Shown here piece by piece: positions 14,216 through 22,774 of a stretch of 64,000 nt of DNA. Source of the DNA: Symbiobacterium thermophilum IAM 14863 (GTDB taxonomy: Bacteria; Bacillota; Sulfobacillia; Symbiobacteriales; Symbiobacteriaceae). The stretch spans positions 992,001 through 1,056,000 of the forward strand of contig NC_006177.1 of the NCBI RefSeq assembly GCF_000009905.1. The letters run 5' to 3'. A program made the translations under genes and the position numbers. The first letter of the stretch is position 1, and each line of letters begins with the position of its first letter. The notes beneath the pieces were generated by a model. That model had not been told where the DNA came from, made no database searches, and saw nothing but the letters and a program-made list of their open reading frames with translations.

Positions 14216-15633
14216 TCGGCATCCTTCGCCACCGTCGGCCGCACCAGCGAGAGCAGGGCGCCGGTCACCGCCAGGCCCACCGGGACCGCCAGTGTGGTGC
14301 GGAAGGCGGCGAGGAAGTCCATGCGCTGGCTCAGGTGGGCGAACAGGGTGCTGGCGATGGTGATGCCCGTGACCATGCCCACGTTGCGGGCCGCGGCCAG
14401 CAGGGCGGCCGCCACCCCCTGCCGGTCCCAGGGCGCAGCGCTCATGATGGAGCTGTTGTTGGGCGGGTTGAAGAAGCCGGCGCCCAGGCCGATCAGGGCC
14501 AGGCAGAGCGCCACCTGCGTGACCGGGGTCGCGGCGCCGGCCCGGGACACCAGCCAGAGCCCGCAGGCGATGGCGGCCATGCCCGCCGTGGCGGGGATGC
14601 GGGTGCCGATCCGGTCGGAGAGCCAGCCGGCCAGCCCGGCCACGGCCACCATGGCGGCGGGCTGCGCCGTCATCACGGCCCCCGCGGCGCTGGGGCTGAG
14701 CCCGCGGAACTGCTGCAGGTAGAAGGGCAGCAGGAACGTGAGGACAAACGTGGCGGAGAACTGCAGGAGCGCCGCGGCGACCCCGCCGGTGAAGGCCGGC
14801 ACCCGGAACATCCACAGCGGCAGCATCGGCTGGGCGGCGCGCCGCTCCTGCCAGAGGAAGAGCAGGAGCAGCAGGGCGCCGCCGGCGAGGAGCAGCCGGG
14901 TGCGCAGGTCGCCCCAGCCCCAGGTCTCGGCCTGGCTGAGCGCCAGTAGAACCGAGGCCAGGCCCGCCGCGAACAGCAGCGCCCCGGCGAAGTCGAAGGC
15001 CTGGCCGCTCCGCCGCTCGGTGGGGCGCAGCTGCGTGTAGGCCAGGACGGCCCCGACCGCCGCGACCGGCAAGTTGATCAGGAAGACCCAGTGCCATCCC
15101 CACCGGCCCGCGATGAACCCGCCCAGGCTGGGGCCGAGGGTGAGGCCGGTGAAGGTCAGGGTCGCCTGCATCCCCAGCGCCCGGCCCCGCTCCCGGCCGG
15201 GGAACGTGGTGGTGATGAGGGCGGGGGAGAGCGCCATCATGACGGCCGCGCCGACCCCCTGCACCAGCCGGCCGCCGATGAGGGTCGGCAGGGTGGGGGC
15301 GAGGCCGCACAGGAGCGAGCCGAGGCCGAAGACGATGAACCCCGCGCCGAAGACCGGCCGGTATCCCCACATGTCGCCGAGCCGTCCCGCGGAAAGCAGC
15401 AGCGACGAGATGGTCACCAGGTAGGCGGTGGAGACCCAGCTGATGTCGCCGAGGGTCGCCTGGTACTGCGCCTGGATCTGGGGGATGATGATGTTGATGA
15501 TGCTGCCGTCCAGCGCCCCCATGAAGGCGCTGGTGCCGGCCACGATGAGGACAAGCCACCGGTAGCTGTCGTTGACTGCCGCCCGGCCTTCCCCGGTCGG
15601 TGCGGCCTTTTGCTCCCTGGACGTAATGGTCAA
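14209..15633 (-). CDS. DHA2-family MFS drug exporter (14 TM)
   Basis: This 474-residue transporter belongs to the EmrB/QacA group of proton antiporters. Helix 1 has GALDGSIINI.IP, matching motif D1, and GRLGDMWGYRPVF is motif A. GPSLGGFIAGRWGWHWVFLI carries motif C and the family's W.W.F.IN segment. About 14 hydrophobic segments fit DHA2. It likely exports drugs or organic compounds, with the actual substrate unknown. The start is uncertain: TTG 15633 is immediately preceded by GGAGG, which is closer than normal. It is transcribed away from the phosphoesterase gene. Confidence 0.88.
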   Translation of the reverse strand: MTITSREQKAAPTGEGRAAVNDSYRWLVLIVAGTSAFMGALDGSIINIIIPQIQAQYQATLGDISWVSTAYLVTISSLLLSAGRLGDMWGYRPVFGAGFIVFGLGSLLCGLAPTLPTLIGGRLVQGVGAAVMMALSPALITTTFPGRERGRALGMQATLTFTGLTLGPSLGGFIAGRWGWHWVFLINLPVAAVGAVLAYTQLRPTERRSGQAFDFAGALLFAAGLASVLLALSQAETWGWGDLRTRLLLAGGALLLLLFLWQERRAAQPMLPLWMFRVPAFTGGVAAALLQFSATFVLTFLLPFYLQQFRGLSPSAAGAVMTAQPAAMVAVAGLAGWLSDRIGTRIPATAGMAAIACGLWLVSRAGAATPVTQVALCLALIGLGAGFFNPPNNSSIMSAAPWDRQGVAAALLAAARNVGMVTGITIASTLFAHLSQRMDFLAAFRTTLAVPVGLAVTGALLSLVRPTVAKDADK

Positions 15634-15776
15634 CCTCCACCGCAGCAGATTCCGGGATCATCCTGTTCGCCCTGAACCGGCCGATTTCCCGCCTGCAGTC
15701 CGAACCGAGGGAGGCTTGTCAGCACGCGCAGGCGGGATTAAGATGGGGAAAGAGTTCCAAAGCGAGGTGGCTGGCG

Positions 15777-16517
15777 GTGCGCATCGCCATCATTTCCGAC
15801 GTTCATGGCAACCTGACGGCGCTGGAGGCGGTGCTGGCCGACATCGACCCGGAGACCGTGGACGCCCTGATCTGCCTGGGCGACCTGGCCTTCAAGGGCC
15901 CGCAGCCGGCCGAGTGCATCCGGCGGATCCGGGAGCTGGGCATCCCCTGCCTGCACGGCAACACGGACGTGGCCCTGGTGATGGCGGCCGGACGGAAGCC
16001 CCGGCGGCCGCTGCCCGCGGGGTTCTCGCTGCCCGACCCGCTCCCGCCCAGCCTGGCCTGGCCGCTGGCGCAGCTTTCGGATGCTGATGTGGAGTACCTG
16101 GCCGGGTTGCCCTTCTCCCACCGGCTCGAGGCCGACGGACAGACCGTGCTGTTCGTCCACGCCTCGCCGCAGGACGCGATGACCGGCATCGCGCCGACGA
16201 TGGGGCCCGATGAGATCCGGCCGCTGCTGCGGGAGGAGCAGGCCGACTGGATCATCGCGGGCCACGTGCACCAGGCGTACGCTTTCCGCTTCGAGGGGCG
16301 CTGGCTCGCCAACCCGGGCGCCGTCGGTTTCTCCCTGGACGGCGACGGCCGGGCCGCGTACGCCGTACTGGACACCGCGCGGTCCCGCTTCGAGCTGCGC
16401 CGGGTGGCCTACGACGTGGACGCCGCGGTGGCCGCGGCCCGGCAGCGGAGCTTTTACGCCGACCCGGACCGGTACGGCGAAGCGCTGCGGGCCGGCACGT
16501 GGCCCGCGGACCTGTAA
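15777..16517 (+). CDS. Metallophosphoesterase (calcineurin-like, YfcE/ApaH-type)
   Basis: This 246-residue cytosolic protein has the calcineurin-like metal motifs in order: SDVHGN near residue 8, GDLAFKGP near 36, GNTD near 62, VHASP near 125 and the late GHVHQ. Such proteins hydrolyse phosphodiesters or nucleotides, but the sequence does not fix the substrate. GTG 15777 has a GAGG site about 10 nt upstream. It stands alone between the MFS gene (opposite strand) and the Nudix gene 213 bp downstream; nothing recognisable lies in that gap. Confidence 0.87.
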   Translation: MRIAIISDVHGNLTALEAVLADIDPETVDALICLGDLAFKGPQPAECIRRIRELGIPCLHGNTDVALVMAAGRKPRRPLPAGFSLPDPLPPSLAWPLAQLSDADVEYLAGLPFSHRLEADGQTVLFVHASPQDAMTGIAPTMGPDEIRPLLREEQADWIIAGHVHQAYAFRFEGRWLANPGAVGFSLDGDGRAAYAVLDTARSRFELRRVAYDVDAAVAAARQRSFYADPDRYGEALRAGTWPADL

Positions 16518-16730
16518 CGGCCAGGCACGCGTGTGCGGGCCGAGCCACCTGTCGTCATAGCTTGTCGTAGAGGCAGCGGCAGGATTCAGAGCCCGGATGG
16601 TTGAACCCTACATCCGCTTGCAGCCCTGCGACGGCGGCCCCCGGGCCGCCGGAGGGCCCGCATGCGCACGGCGGTACATCCGCCTGCCCGCATGCGGGCC
16701 TGAAACGTTGACGAAGGTGGCGAGGAAACT

Positions 16731-17294
16731 GTGGCCCACATGACCGGCGAGGTGCTGGCCCGGGCGGAGGCGGAGCTGGGCAGGCCGGTGGTCCTCACGT
16801 GGCGGTACCCGATCCTGCCTGACGAGATGGCGATGGTGGTCGCCTCCACCCGTGGTCAGCAGCGGCTCCACGACGTGACGCTCTTCATCTTCGACCCGGC
16901 CGGCCGGCTGGCCCTGATCCGCAAGCACCACTACCCGCCGGGCATCTGGCGCGCCCCGGGCGGAGGGGTGAAGCCCGGCGAGGAGTTCGCGGCCGGCGCC
17001 GCCCGGGAGGGGTGGGAGGAGACGGGGCTGGCTGTGCGCGTGACCCGGTACCTCCTGCGCGTACACGTGACGTTCACCTGCGGCGGCCAGGAGCAGCCCT
17101 GGACCACGCACGTGGTGCTGGCGGAGGGGGAAGGGGATCCGGCCACCCGCGACCCCCGGGAGATCGGGGGCGTGAAATGGGGGTCCATGGAGGAACTGTG
17201 CGGACCCATCGCCGACGCGATGCTGGCGACGGGCCGCGGCCTCTTCGCCTACCGGGTCGCCCTGCACCGGCAGGTCGCGCAACTCCTGCCGTGA
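16731..17294 (+). CDS. Nudix hydrolase
   Basis: The 187-residue protein has a full Nudix box from Gly78 (GVKPGEEF) through REGWEETGL ending at residue 100, which binds divalent metal and cleaves nucleoside diphosphate-X compounds. The first 45 residues are an extra helical N-terminus, and DVTLFIFDPAGRLALIRK starts the core. The substrate cannot be deduced. GTG 16731 follows GAGG by five bases; ATG 16740 is an alternative. The next gene, the ArsB-like transporter, is 135 bp downstream in the same direction. Confidence 0.88.
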   Translation: MAHMTGEVLARAEAELGRPVVLTWRYPILPDEMAMVVASTRGQQRLHDVTLFIFDPAGRLALIRKHHYPPGIWRAPGGGVKPGEEFAAGAAREGWEETGLAVRVTRYLLRVHVTFTCGGQEQPWTTHVVLAEGEGDPATRDPREIGGVKWGSMEELCGPIADAMLATGRGLFAYRVALHRQVAQLLP

Positions 17295-17429
17295 ACCCGG
17301 TCCGTCCTGCTCGGCCTCTCTTGATCCCGCGCCGCCCGGGGCGGCCACGGGGCGCCGGCACGGGGAAGGCTGACGCCCGTCATTCTCAAACGCCTCATCC
17401 TGGTGTGTGGAGGACGAACCGAATCGCAT

Positions 17430-18731
17430 ATGGAGACGATACTTACTCCCGCGGCGATCTTCGCGGGGACGCTCTTTCTGGTGATCCGCCGGCCCTGGAA
17501 CCTGAACACCGGCGTCTCCGCGCTCCTGGGCGCGCTGCTCGCCCTCCTGGCCGGTTCCATCACGCTCGTGGACGTGGAGTCCGTCATCGGCATCGTCTGG
17601 GATGCCACCCTGGCCCTGGTGGCCATCATGGTGATCTCGACCCTGTTGGAGCAGGCCGGCTTCTTCCGCTGGGCAGCGCTGCACCTGGCCCGGCGCGCGG
17701 GCGGCAGCGGCCGCGGCCTGTTCGTGGCCGTGATCCTGCTGGCCACCGCCGTGTCGGCTTTCTTCACCAACGACGCCACCGTGCTCATCGTCACGCCGAT
17801 CGTGCTGGAGATGGTGGAGGCCCTGGGGTTCGGCCACCAGGCGCTGCTGCCCTTTGCCATGGCCTGCGGCTTCATGGCCGACGCCATGTCGATCCCGCTG
17901 GCGGTCTCCAACCTGACCAACATGATCGTGGTCCGGTACTTCGACCTCTCCTTCGCCCGGTTTGCGTTGATGATGCTGCTGCCCAGCCTCGCCTGCCTCG
18001 GCGTGACCACCCTGGTGCTGCTGGGGTACTACCGGCGGGAGATCCCCCGCCGGGTGGATGCCTCGGGGCTCGGCGAACCGGCGGCGGCGATCCGCGACCC
18101 GTTCCTCTTCCGGGTCGGGGTTGCGGTGGTCTGTGGGATGATCCTGGCCTTCCTGTTTAACCGGACCGCCTTCCACGTGCCGACCTCGGCGATCATGACG
18201 ATCGGCGCGGTGCTGCTGCTGCTGGCGGCGCTCCGGAACCGGGTGGTGGAACCGTGGCCGGCCATCCGGCGCGCCCCGTGGCACGTGGTGGCGTTCGCCC
18301 TGGGCATGTACCTGGTGGTCTTCGCCCTGGGCAAGGCCGGGCTGACCGGCATGGTGGCCGGCCTGCTGCAGGGGCTCACGGCCCGAGGGCTGGGAGTGAC
18401 CGTCCTGGGGACGGGCCTTCTGGTGGCGCTGCTTTCCGCCGGCGTGAACAACCTGCCCGGCGTCCTCATCGGCACCCTGGCGGTGGCGGCCACGGGCGCG
18501 GCGGGCGCGATCGGCGAGGGCATGGTGATGGCCACCGTCATCGGCGCGGACATCGGCCCCAAGCTGACGCCCATCGGCTCCCTGGCCACGTTGATGTGGC
18601 TGCACATCCTCGAAGGCCGGGGGCTGTCGGTCTCGTGGGGACGCTATCTGCGCACCGCCCTGGTGATCACGCCGCCGGTGCTCCTTGCCACGTTGGGGGC
18701 GCTCTGGGCGGCCCTGCGGCTCATGAACTGA
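17430..18731 (+). CDS. ArsB/NhaD-superfamily ion transporter
   Basis: A 433-residue membrane protein with about 11-12 hydrophobic segments. It matches the ion-transporter superfamily containing ArsB arsenite pumps: SAFFTNDATVLIVTPIVLE, the NLTNMIV segment, and in the second half VNNLPGVLIGT and GADIGPKLTPIGSLATLMW, the two pseudo-symmetric N-x-P and TP signatures. Arsenite efflux is the commonest assignment, but no arsR or arsC is nearby, so sodium or dicarboxylate transport is possible. ATG 17430 is chosen because homologous proteins begin there; GGAGGA lies 15 nt upstream, and an in-frame GTG at 17403 is alternative. Its terminator is the intron insertion site. Confidence 0.85.
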   Translation: METILTPAAIFAGTLFLVIRRPWNLNTGVSALLGALLALLAGSITLVDVESVIGIVWDATLALVAIMVISTLLEQAGFFRWAALHLARRAGGSGRGLFVAVILLATAVSAFFTNDATVLIVTPIVLEMVEALGFGHQALLPFAMACGFMADAMSIPLAVSNLTNMIVVRYFDLSFARFALMMLLPSLACLGVTTLVLLGYYRREIPRRVDASGLGEPAAAIRDPFLFRVGVAVVCGMILAFLFNRTAFHVPTSAIMTIGAVLLLLAALRNRVVEPWPAIRRAPWHVVAFALGMYLVVFALGKAGLTGMVAGLLQGLTARGLGVTVLGTGLLVALLSAGVNNLPGVLIGTLAVAATGAAGAIGEGMVMATVIGADIGPKLTPIGSLATLMWLHILEGRGLSVSWGRYLRTALVITPPVLLATLGALWAALRLMN

Positions 18732-18759
18732 CGCCCACTTTCACGCTACGCGCGTCGGG

Positions 18760-18792
18760 GAGCGGTCCTCCTCCGGAGGATCGCTCCTTTCT
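18760..18792 (+). terminator. Terminator used as group IIC intron target
   Basis: A 12-bp stem (GAGCGGTCCTCC with its complement, one G-T pair) and three-base loop is followed by CTTTCT. The intron begins at the next base. Insertion directly behind an intrinsic terminator is the known habit of group IIC introns. Confidence 0.88.
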
Positions 18793-19348
18793 GTGTGCCC
18801 GGCATGGGCGCTGACTTGGCGGTGAAAGTCCGCTACGGGCGAGGCAGCACCAGCCCGTTAGCCAAAGGCAAGGGTGTCCGTCGTGAGGCGGAATCTGAAG
18901 GAAGCCCGAGGCAAAGCCACGACCCGAGGAACACGAACCCCATAGGAGGCTGTGCCGCTCGGGTGAGCTGGCCGAACACAGCAAAACCCGAAGCTGCCAA
19001 AGGGCGGTGCGGTAGATGGGGCGGGTGCGGGGTGAAGGTCAGCGTTCTTACCCGGGGAGATCTGCCGGGAACGCCAGCAACGCTGGTAACCTGCGTCGGG
19101 AGACGCAGCTGAACCGGCAGAAGTCAGCAAAGGCCATAGTACCGGCAGGGGGACGCCCCAACCGGGAAGGGCCGAACGTCAGGAAAGGGGTGAACCCGTT
19201 GCGTTCGAGCAGCCCGCGACAAACGCAGAAGACCCCGAACGGGACCTGCTCGCCGGAGGTAGCGGTGAAGCCGCAAGGGACGGCGAGAGGGCGGAGTGGG
19301 CAGCCGGCACAAGACGGAACGTCACCCCGCGGGGAGCACAGCAACCTG

Positions 19349-20638
19349 ATGGAGCAGGTGGTGGCCAGGGAGAACATGCTGGCCGCCCTGAAACGGGTGG
19401 AGCGGAACGGAGGCGCTCCCGGCGTGGACGGTGTCCCCACCGAACGGCTGCGGGACCAGATTCGCGTGGAGTGGAGCCGCATCCGTGAGGAACTGCTCCA
19501 GGGGACCTACAGACCGCAGCCAGTCCGCCGGGTCGAAATCCCGAAACCGGGCGGCGGCAAGCGGATGCTGGGGATTCCCACCGTGATGGACCGCCTGATC
19601 CAACAGGCACTCCTGCAAGTACTGACGCCGATCTTTGACCCGACATTCTCCGAATCCAGCTACGGCTTTCGGCCGGGGCGGCGGGGTCATGATGCGGTCA
19701 GGAAGGCACGTCAGTACGTGGAGGAAGGGTACGACTGGGTCGTGGACATGGACCTGGAGAAGTTCTTCGACCGGGTCAACCACGACGTGCTGATGGCCCG
19801 CGTGGCGCGGCGGGTAACGGATAAGCGTGTGCTGCGGCTGATCCGGCGGTACTTACAGGCCGGGGTCATGCTGAACGGGGTGGTCGTGGCGACGGAGGAA
19901 GGGACGCCGCAGGGCGGTCCGCTGAGTCCGCTGCTGGCGAACATCCTGCTGGATGACCTCGACAAGGAGCTGGAGCGCCGTGGCCACCACTTTGTCCGGT
20001 ACGCCGATGACTGCAACATCTACGTCCGCAGCAAGCGGGCGGGAGAACGGGTCTACAGGAGCGTGCGCCACTTCCTGCAGGAGCGGTTACGGCTGAAGGT
20101 CAACGAGGAGAAGAGCGCAGTGGACCGGCCGTGGAAGCGGCAGTTCCTCGGGTTTAGCTTCTACAAGCACCGGGGAGTGCGCATCCGGCTGGCCCCGAAG
20201 AGCCTGAAACGCGTGAAGGACAAGCTCCGCACGCTGACGGACCGCAACCGCAGCCAGAGCATGGAGGACCGAATCCGGCGCCTGAATGCCTACTTGCGGG
20301 GCTGGGTTGGGTACTATGCGCTCTCCGATGCCAGGTCAGCCTTTGAAAGACTCGAAGGATGGCTGAAGCGTCGGCTGCGAGCATGCGTATGGAGGCAGTG
20401 GAAGCGTGTACGCACGCGCTTTCGGGAGTTACGCGCCCTCGGTTTGCCCGAATGGGTAGTCTACCAACTCGCCAACAGCCGCAAAGGCCCGTGGCGGATG
20501 GCAGGTGGCCCACTAAACAGCGCCCTGGGCGACGCCTACTGGCGTGCCCAGGGGCTGATAAGCCTGACCGAATGCTATGAAGCGACTCGTCAATCCTGGC
20601 GAACCGCCGGATGCGGACCCGCATGTCCGGTGGTGTGA
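19349..20638 (+). CDS. ltrA: Group IIC intron reverse transcriptase/maturase
   Basis: A 429-residue intron-encoded protein. Motifs in order: NGGAPGVDGV (RT0/1), SYGFRPGRRGHDA near 104, the catalytic strand DMDLEKFFDRVNHD near 133, GTPQGGPLSPLLANI near 185, YADD at 218-221, and FLGFSFYKHRG. The thumb/domain X follows with RRLNAYLRGWVGYY. There is no HNH endonuclease domain, as expected for class C enzymes that prime from nascent DNA. ATG 19349 has GGGGAG 12 bases upstream; the frame is open further upstream through intron RNA but that part is not protein-like. The C-terminus overlaps domain 5. Confidence 0.93.
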   Translation: MEQVVARENMLAALKRVERNGGAPGVDGVPTERLRDQIRVEWSRIREELLQGTYRPQPVRRVEIPKPGGGKRMLGIPTVMDRLIQQALLQVLTPIFDPTFSESSYGFRPGRRGHDAVRKARQYVEEGYDWVVDMDLEKFFDRVNHDVLMARVARRVTDKRVLRLIRRYLQAGVMLNGVVVATEEGTPQGGPLSPLLANILLDDLDKELERRGHHFVRYADDCNIYVRSKRAGERVYRSVRHFLQERLRLKVNEEKSAVDRPWKRQFLGFSFYKHRGVRIRLAPKSLKRVKDKLRTLTDRNRSQSMEDRIRRLNAYLRGWVGYYALSDARSAFERLEGWLKRRLRACVWRQWKRVRTRFRELRALGLPEWVVYQLANSRKGPWRMAGGPLNSALGDAYWRAQGLISLTECYEATRQSWRTAGCGPACPVV

Positions 20639-20672
20639 GAGGACGGGGGCTAGCCGCCCCCTCCTACTCGAT
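20601..20672 (+). ncRNA. Intron catalytic domains 5 and 6
   Basis: Domain 5 begins GAACCGCCGGATGCGG and closes with CCGGTGGTGTG; its CGC near the base of the stem corresponds to the catalytic triad of IIC introns. Domain 6 is the GGGGG/CCCCC-based hairpin after it, with a bulged A in CTACTC as likely branch point. Confidence 0.85.
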
Positions 20673-20784
20673 CATTTGGTCGCAGGGATGCCGGCCCTAG
20701 GGTCTAGTCCGCATGGGGGACATAGTACCGAACACCCACCCGCGCCGCCCTTCTATCCATGCGCAGGATGGGGGAGACGGCGCG

Positions 20785-20814
20785 TTGACCCCGATCGCTC
20801 TGAGGGCCGACAAT
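20785..20814 (+). promoter_or_regulatory. Probable sigma-A promoter of the rnf operon
   Basis: TTGACC (5/6) is followed after 18 bp by GACAAT (4/6), 65 bp upstream of rseC. This is the only good promoter-like pair between the intron end and the operon. Confidence 0.45.
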
Positions 20815-20878
20815 AAAGGCGTGATCGAGTTTCCGGGCACGCGGAGACGCCGGATACATATGGAAACGAGGTGACGGG

Positions 20879-21325
20879 ATGAGGCTGCAGGGCACCGTCC
20901 TGAGCTGGAAAGACGGCGTCGCCAGGGTGCATATCGCCGTGAACCCATGTTCCGCCTGCTCGCACCGCTGCGGGGCGCACTCGTCCGGCGGCGGGCGGTA
21001 CCTGCTGGTGGAGTCGTCCACTCCCCTGAAGCCCGGGCGGGCCATCGTGGTCGAGGCGCCGCTCCCGTCGCCTGCCCGCGCCGTCGCCCTGGCCTACCTG
21101 CTCCCGCTGGCGGGCTTCATGGCAGGGCTGTTCATCGGCAACGCCGCGTTTGACGGAGCCCCGCTGCCCGTCCTCGGCTCCGGCCTGGCCGGCGCCGCGG
21201 CGGCCTATGCGGGTGTCGCGTGGACGGAGCGCAGCCGGCGCGCCCGCGTCGCCGGCGCAACTGAGGCGGAACCGGAGGGCGCATGCATGCCCGGAACGGC
21301 CGCGCTCGCTCCGGAGGACCTCTGA
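20879..21325 (+). CDS. rseC: RseC/MucC-family redox protein, first gene of the rnf operon
   Basis: This 148-residue protein has the RseC layout: an N-terminal domain with a cysteine cluster CSACSHRCGAHS near residues 24-35, then two membrane helices at about 60-110. In gammaproteobacteria RseC works with Rnf proteins to keep SoxR reduced; in Firmicutes it is often the first gene of the rnf cluster and its role is not well defined. ATG 20879 has GAGG upstream. RnfC starts about 105 bp downstream in the same direction. Confidence 0.82.
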   Translation: MRLQGTVLSWKDGVARVHIAVNPCSACSHRCGAHSSGGGRYLLVESSTPLKPGRAIVVEAPLPSPARAVALAYLLPLAGFMAGLFIGNAAFDGAPLPVLGSGLAGAAAAYAGVAWTERSRRARVAGATEAEPEGACMPGTAALAPEDL

Positions 21326-21430
21326 CCCGAGGACGGGCGGGTGGACGCGCACCTGAACGCACCTGAACCGACGATCAGCCGCAGCTTGCACGAACCAAAT
21401 GAGACCCAGTCACATGAGGGGGCATTGCGC

Positions 21431-22771
21431 ATGAACCTGTTGGCCCGCTTCCGCGGGGGGGTCCATCCCGACGACCGCAAGACGACCGCGGCCAGTGCGA
21501 CGCAGCCGCTGCCGCGTCCGCAGCGTGTCGTGATCCCCCTGCGACAGCATATCGGGGCGCCCTGTCAGCCCCTGGTAAGGAAAGGCGACCAGGTGGCGCT
21601 GGGCCAGCCCATCGGAACCGCGGAAGCCCCGGTCTCGGCGCCGGTGCACGCCAGCGTGAGCGGCACCGTTGCGGCCGTGGAGCCCTGGCGGACGCCCGGT
21701 GGACGCATGGAGCAGGCCGTGGTCATCGAGCCGGCACCAGAGGACCAGCCGTGGGAGGGGCTTCCCGACGGGCTGGGCTGGGACCTCGATCCGGAGTCGC
21801 TGGACCCGGCCTTCATTCGTGACCGCGTGCGCCAGGCCGGGCTGGTCGGCATGGGCGGCGCGGGCTTCCCGGCGGCCGTCAAGCTGACCCCGAAGCCGGG
21901 CACGGAGCCCGATGTGGTGATCCTCAACGGTGCCGAGTGCGAGCCGGCCATTACGTCGGACCACCGGCTGATGTTGGAGCACCCGGAGCAGGTGGTGCTC
22001 GGGCTCCGCCTGTTCATGCGGGCCAGCGGGGCGAAGCGGGGGATCATCGCCGTCGAGGCCAACAAGCCCGACGCCGCCGGGAAGCTGTCGCAGCTGGTCG
22101 CTGGCGACCCGGCCATCTCGGTCGAGGTCCTGCCGGTGCGCTACCCGCAGGGCGCGGAGAAGATGCTGGTCTGGGCCCTGCTGCGCCGGGCGGTGCCGGT
22201 GGGCGGCATCCCGCTGGACGTGGGCGCCGTGGTGCAGAACGTGGCCACCGCCGCGGCCGCGGCGGTCGCCCTGGCCGAGGGCCGGCCGCTCACCCACCGC
22301 ATCGTCACCGTCACCGGCCGGGTGACCCGGCCGGGCAACTGGCTGGTGCCGCTGGGCACGTCCTTCGTCGACCTGGTGGAGGCCTCGGGCGGCCTGACCG
22401 GCCCGCTGGCGCGGGTGATCGCCGGCGGCCCCATGATGGGCATCGCCCAGCCGGACCTGGACGTCCCGGTGATCAAGACCACGGGCTCGGTCATCCTGCT
22501 GGGTCCCGAGGACCTGGACGAGACCCCTGCAGGCCCGTGCATCCGCTGCGGTCGCTGTGTGGCGGCCTGCCCGATGGGGCTCCTGCCCGCCCGGCTCTGC
22601 AGCGCGGCGCTGGCCGGCGACTGGGGGGCGGCCGAGCGGTACCACGTGCGGGCGTGCATGGAGTGCGGCAGCTGCAGCTACGTCTGCCCGGCACGCCGTC
22701 CGCTGGTGCAGTCGATCCGGCTCGCGAAATACGAACTGGGGCGGCGCGCCGCCGCCGGGGGGAGGGGGTAG
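21431..22771 (+). CDS. rnfC: Rnf complex subunit C (NADH dehydrogenase-like subunit)
   Basis: This 446-residue peripheral subunit of the ion-translocating ferredoxin:NAD oxidoreductase contains the early RGGVHPDDRK segment, the NADH/FMN-binding glycine-rich GMGGAGFPAAVK near 138, LNGAECEP, and two 4Fe-4S motifs starting at Cys370 (CIRCGRC) and Cys409 (CMECGSC). RnfC is the site of electron exchange with NAD on the cytoplasmic side. ATG 21431 is selected over upstream in-frame codons because GAGGGGG lies nine bases before it and family proteins start with this RFRGG segment. It abuts rnfD. Confidence 0.95.
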   Translation: MNLLARFRGGVHPDDRKTTAASATQPLPRPQRVVIPLRQHIGAPCQPLVRKGDQVALGQPIGTAEAPVSAPVHASVSGTVAAVEPWRTPGGRMEQAVVIEPAPEDQPWEGLPDGLGWDLDPESLDPAFIRDRVRQAGLVGMGGAGFPAAVKLTPKPGTEPDVVILNGAECEPAITSDHRLMLEHPEQVVLGLRLFMRASGAKRGIIAVEANKPDAAGKLSQLVAGDPAISVEVLPVRYPQGAEKMLVWALLRRAVPVGGIPLDVGAVVQNVATAAAAAVALAEGRPLTHRIVTVTGRVTRPGNWLVPLGTSFVDLVEASGGLTGPLARVIAGGPMMGIAQPDLDVPVIKTTGSVILLGPEDLDETPAGPCIRCGRCVAACPMGLLPARLCSAALAGDWGAAERYHVRACMECGSCSYVCPARRPLVQSIRLAKYELGRRAAAGGRG

Positions 22772-22774
22772 CCC

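Larger units (their letters stand above)
18793..20672 (+). mobile_element. Complete group IIC intron
   Basis: The element is 1880 bp. It starts with GTGTGCCCGGCATGGG, the IIC 5' end also known from the Oceanobacillus iheyensis intron. It shares later domain I landmarks such as AAGGGTGTCCGT, GGAATCTGAAGGAAGC and GAGGAACACGAAC. The reverse transcriptase gene is in domain IV. Domain 5 is at 20601-20637 and domain 6 at 20638-20672, ending in AT. It lacks an endonuclease domain in its protein. All catalytic parts appear intact, so it may still be mobile. The end sequence is identical to that of a second copy at the window start. Confidence 0.93.

Noticed and set aside
19016-19348. N-terminal extension of the reverse transcriptase
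   Set aside because: The frame is open through intron domains I-III but the sequence is structural RNA; homologous enzymes start near ATG 19349.
20577-20816. A short gene over the intron end
   Set aside because: Its first part is domain 5/6 RNA read as protein (DPHVRWCERTG), a known artefact at group II intron ends.
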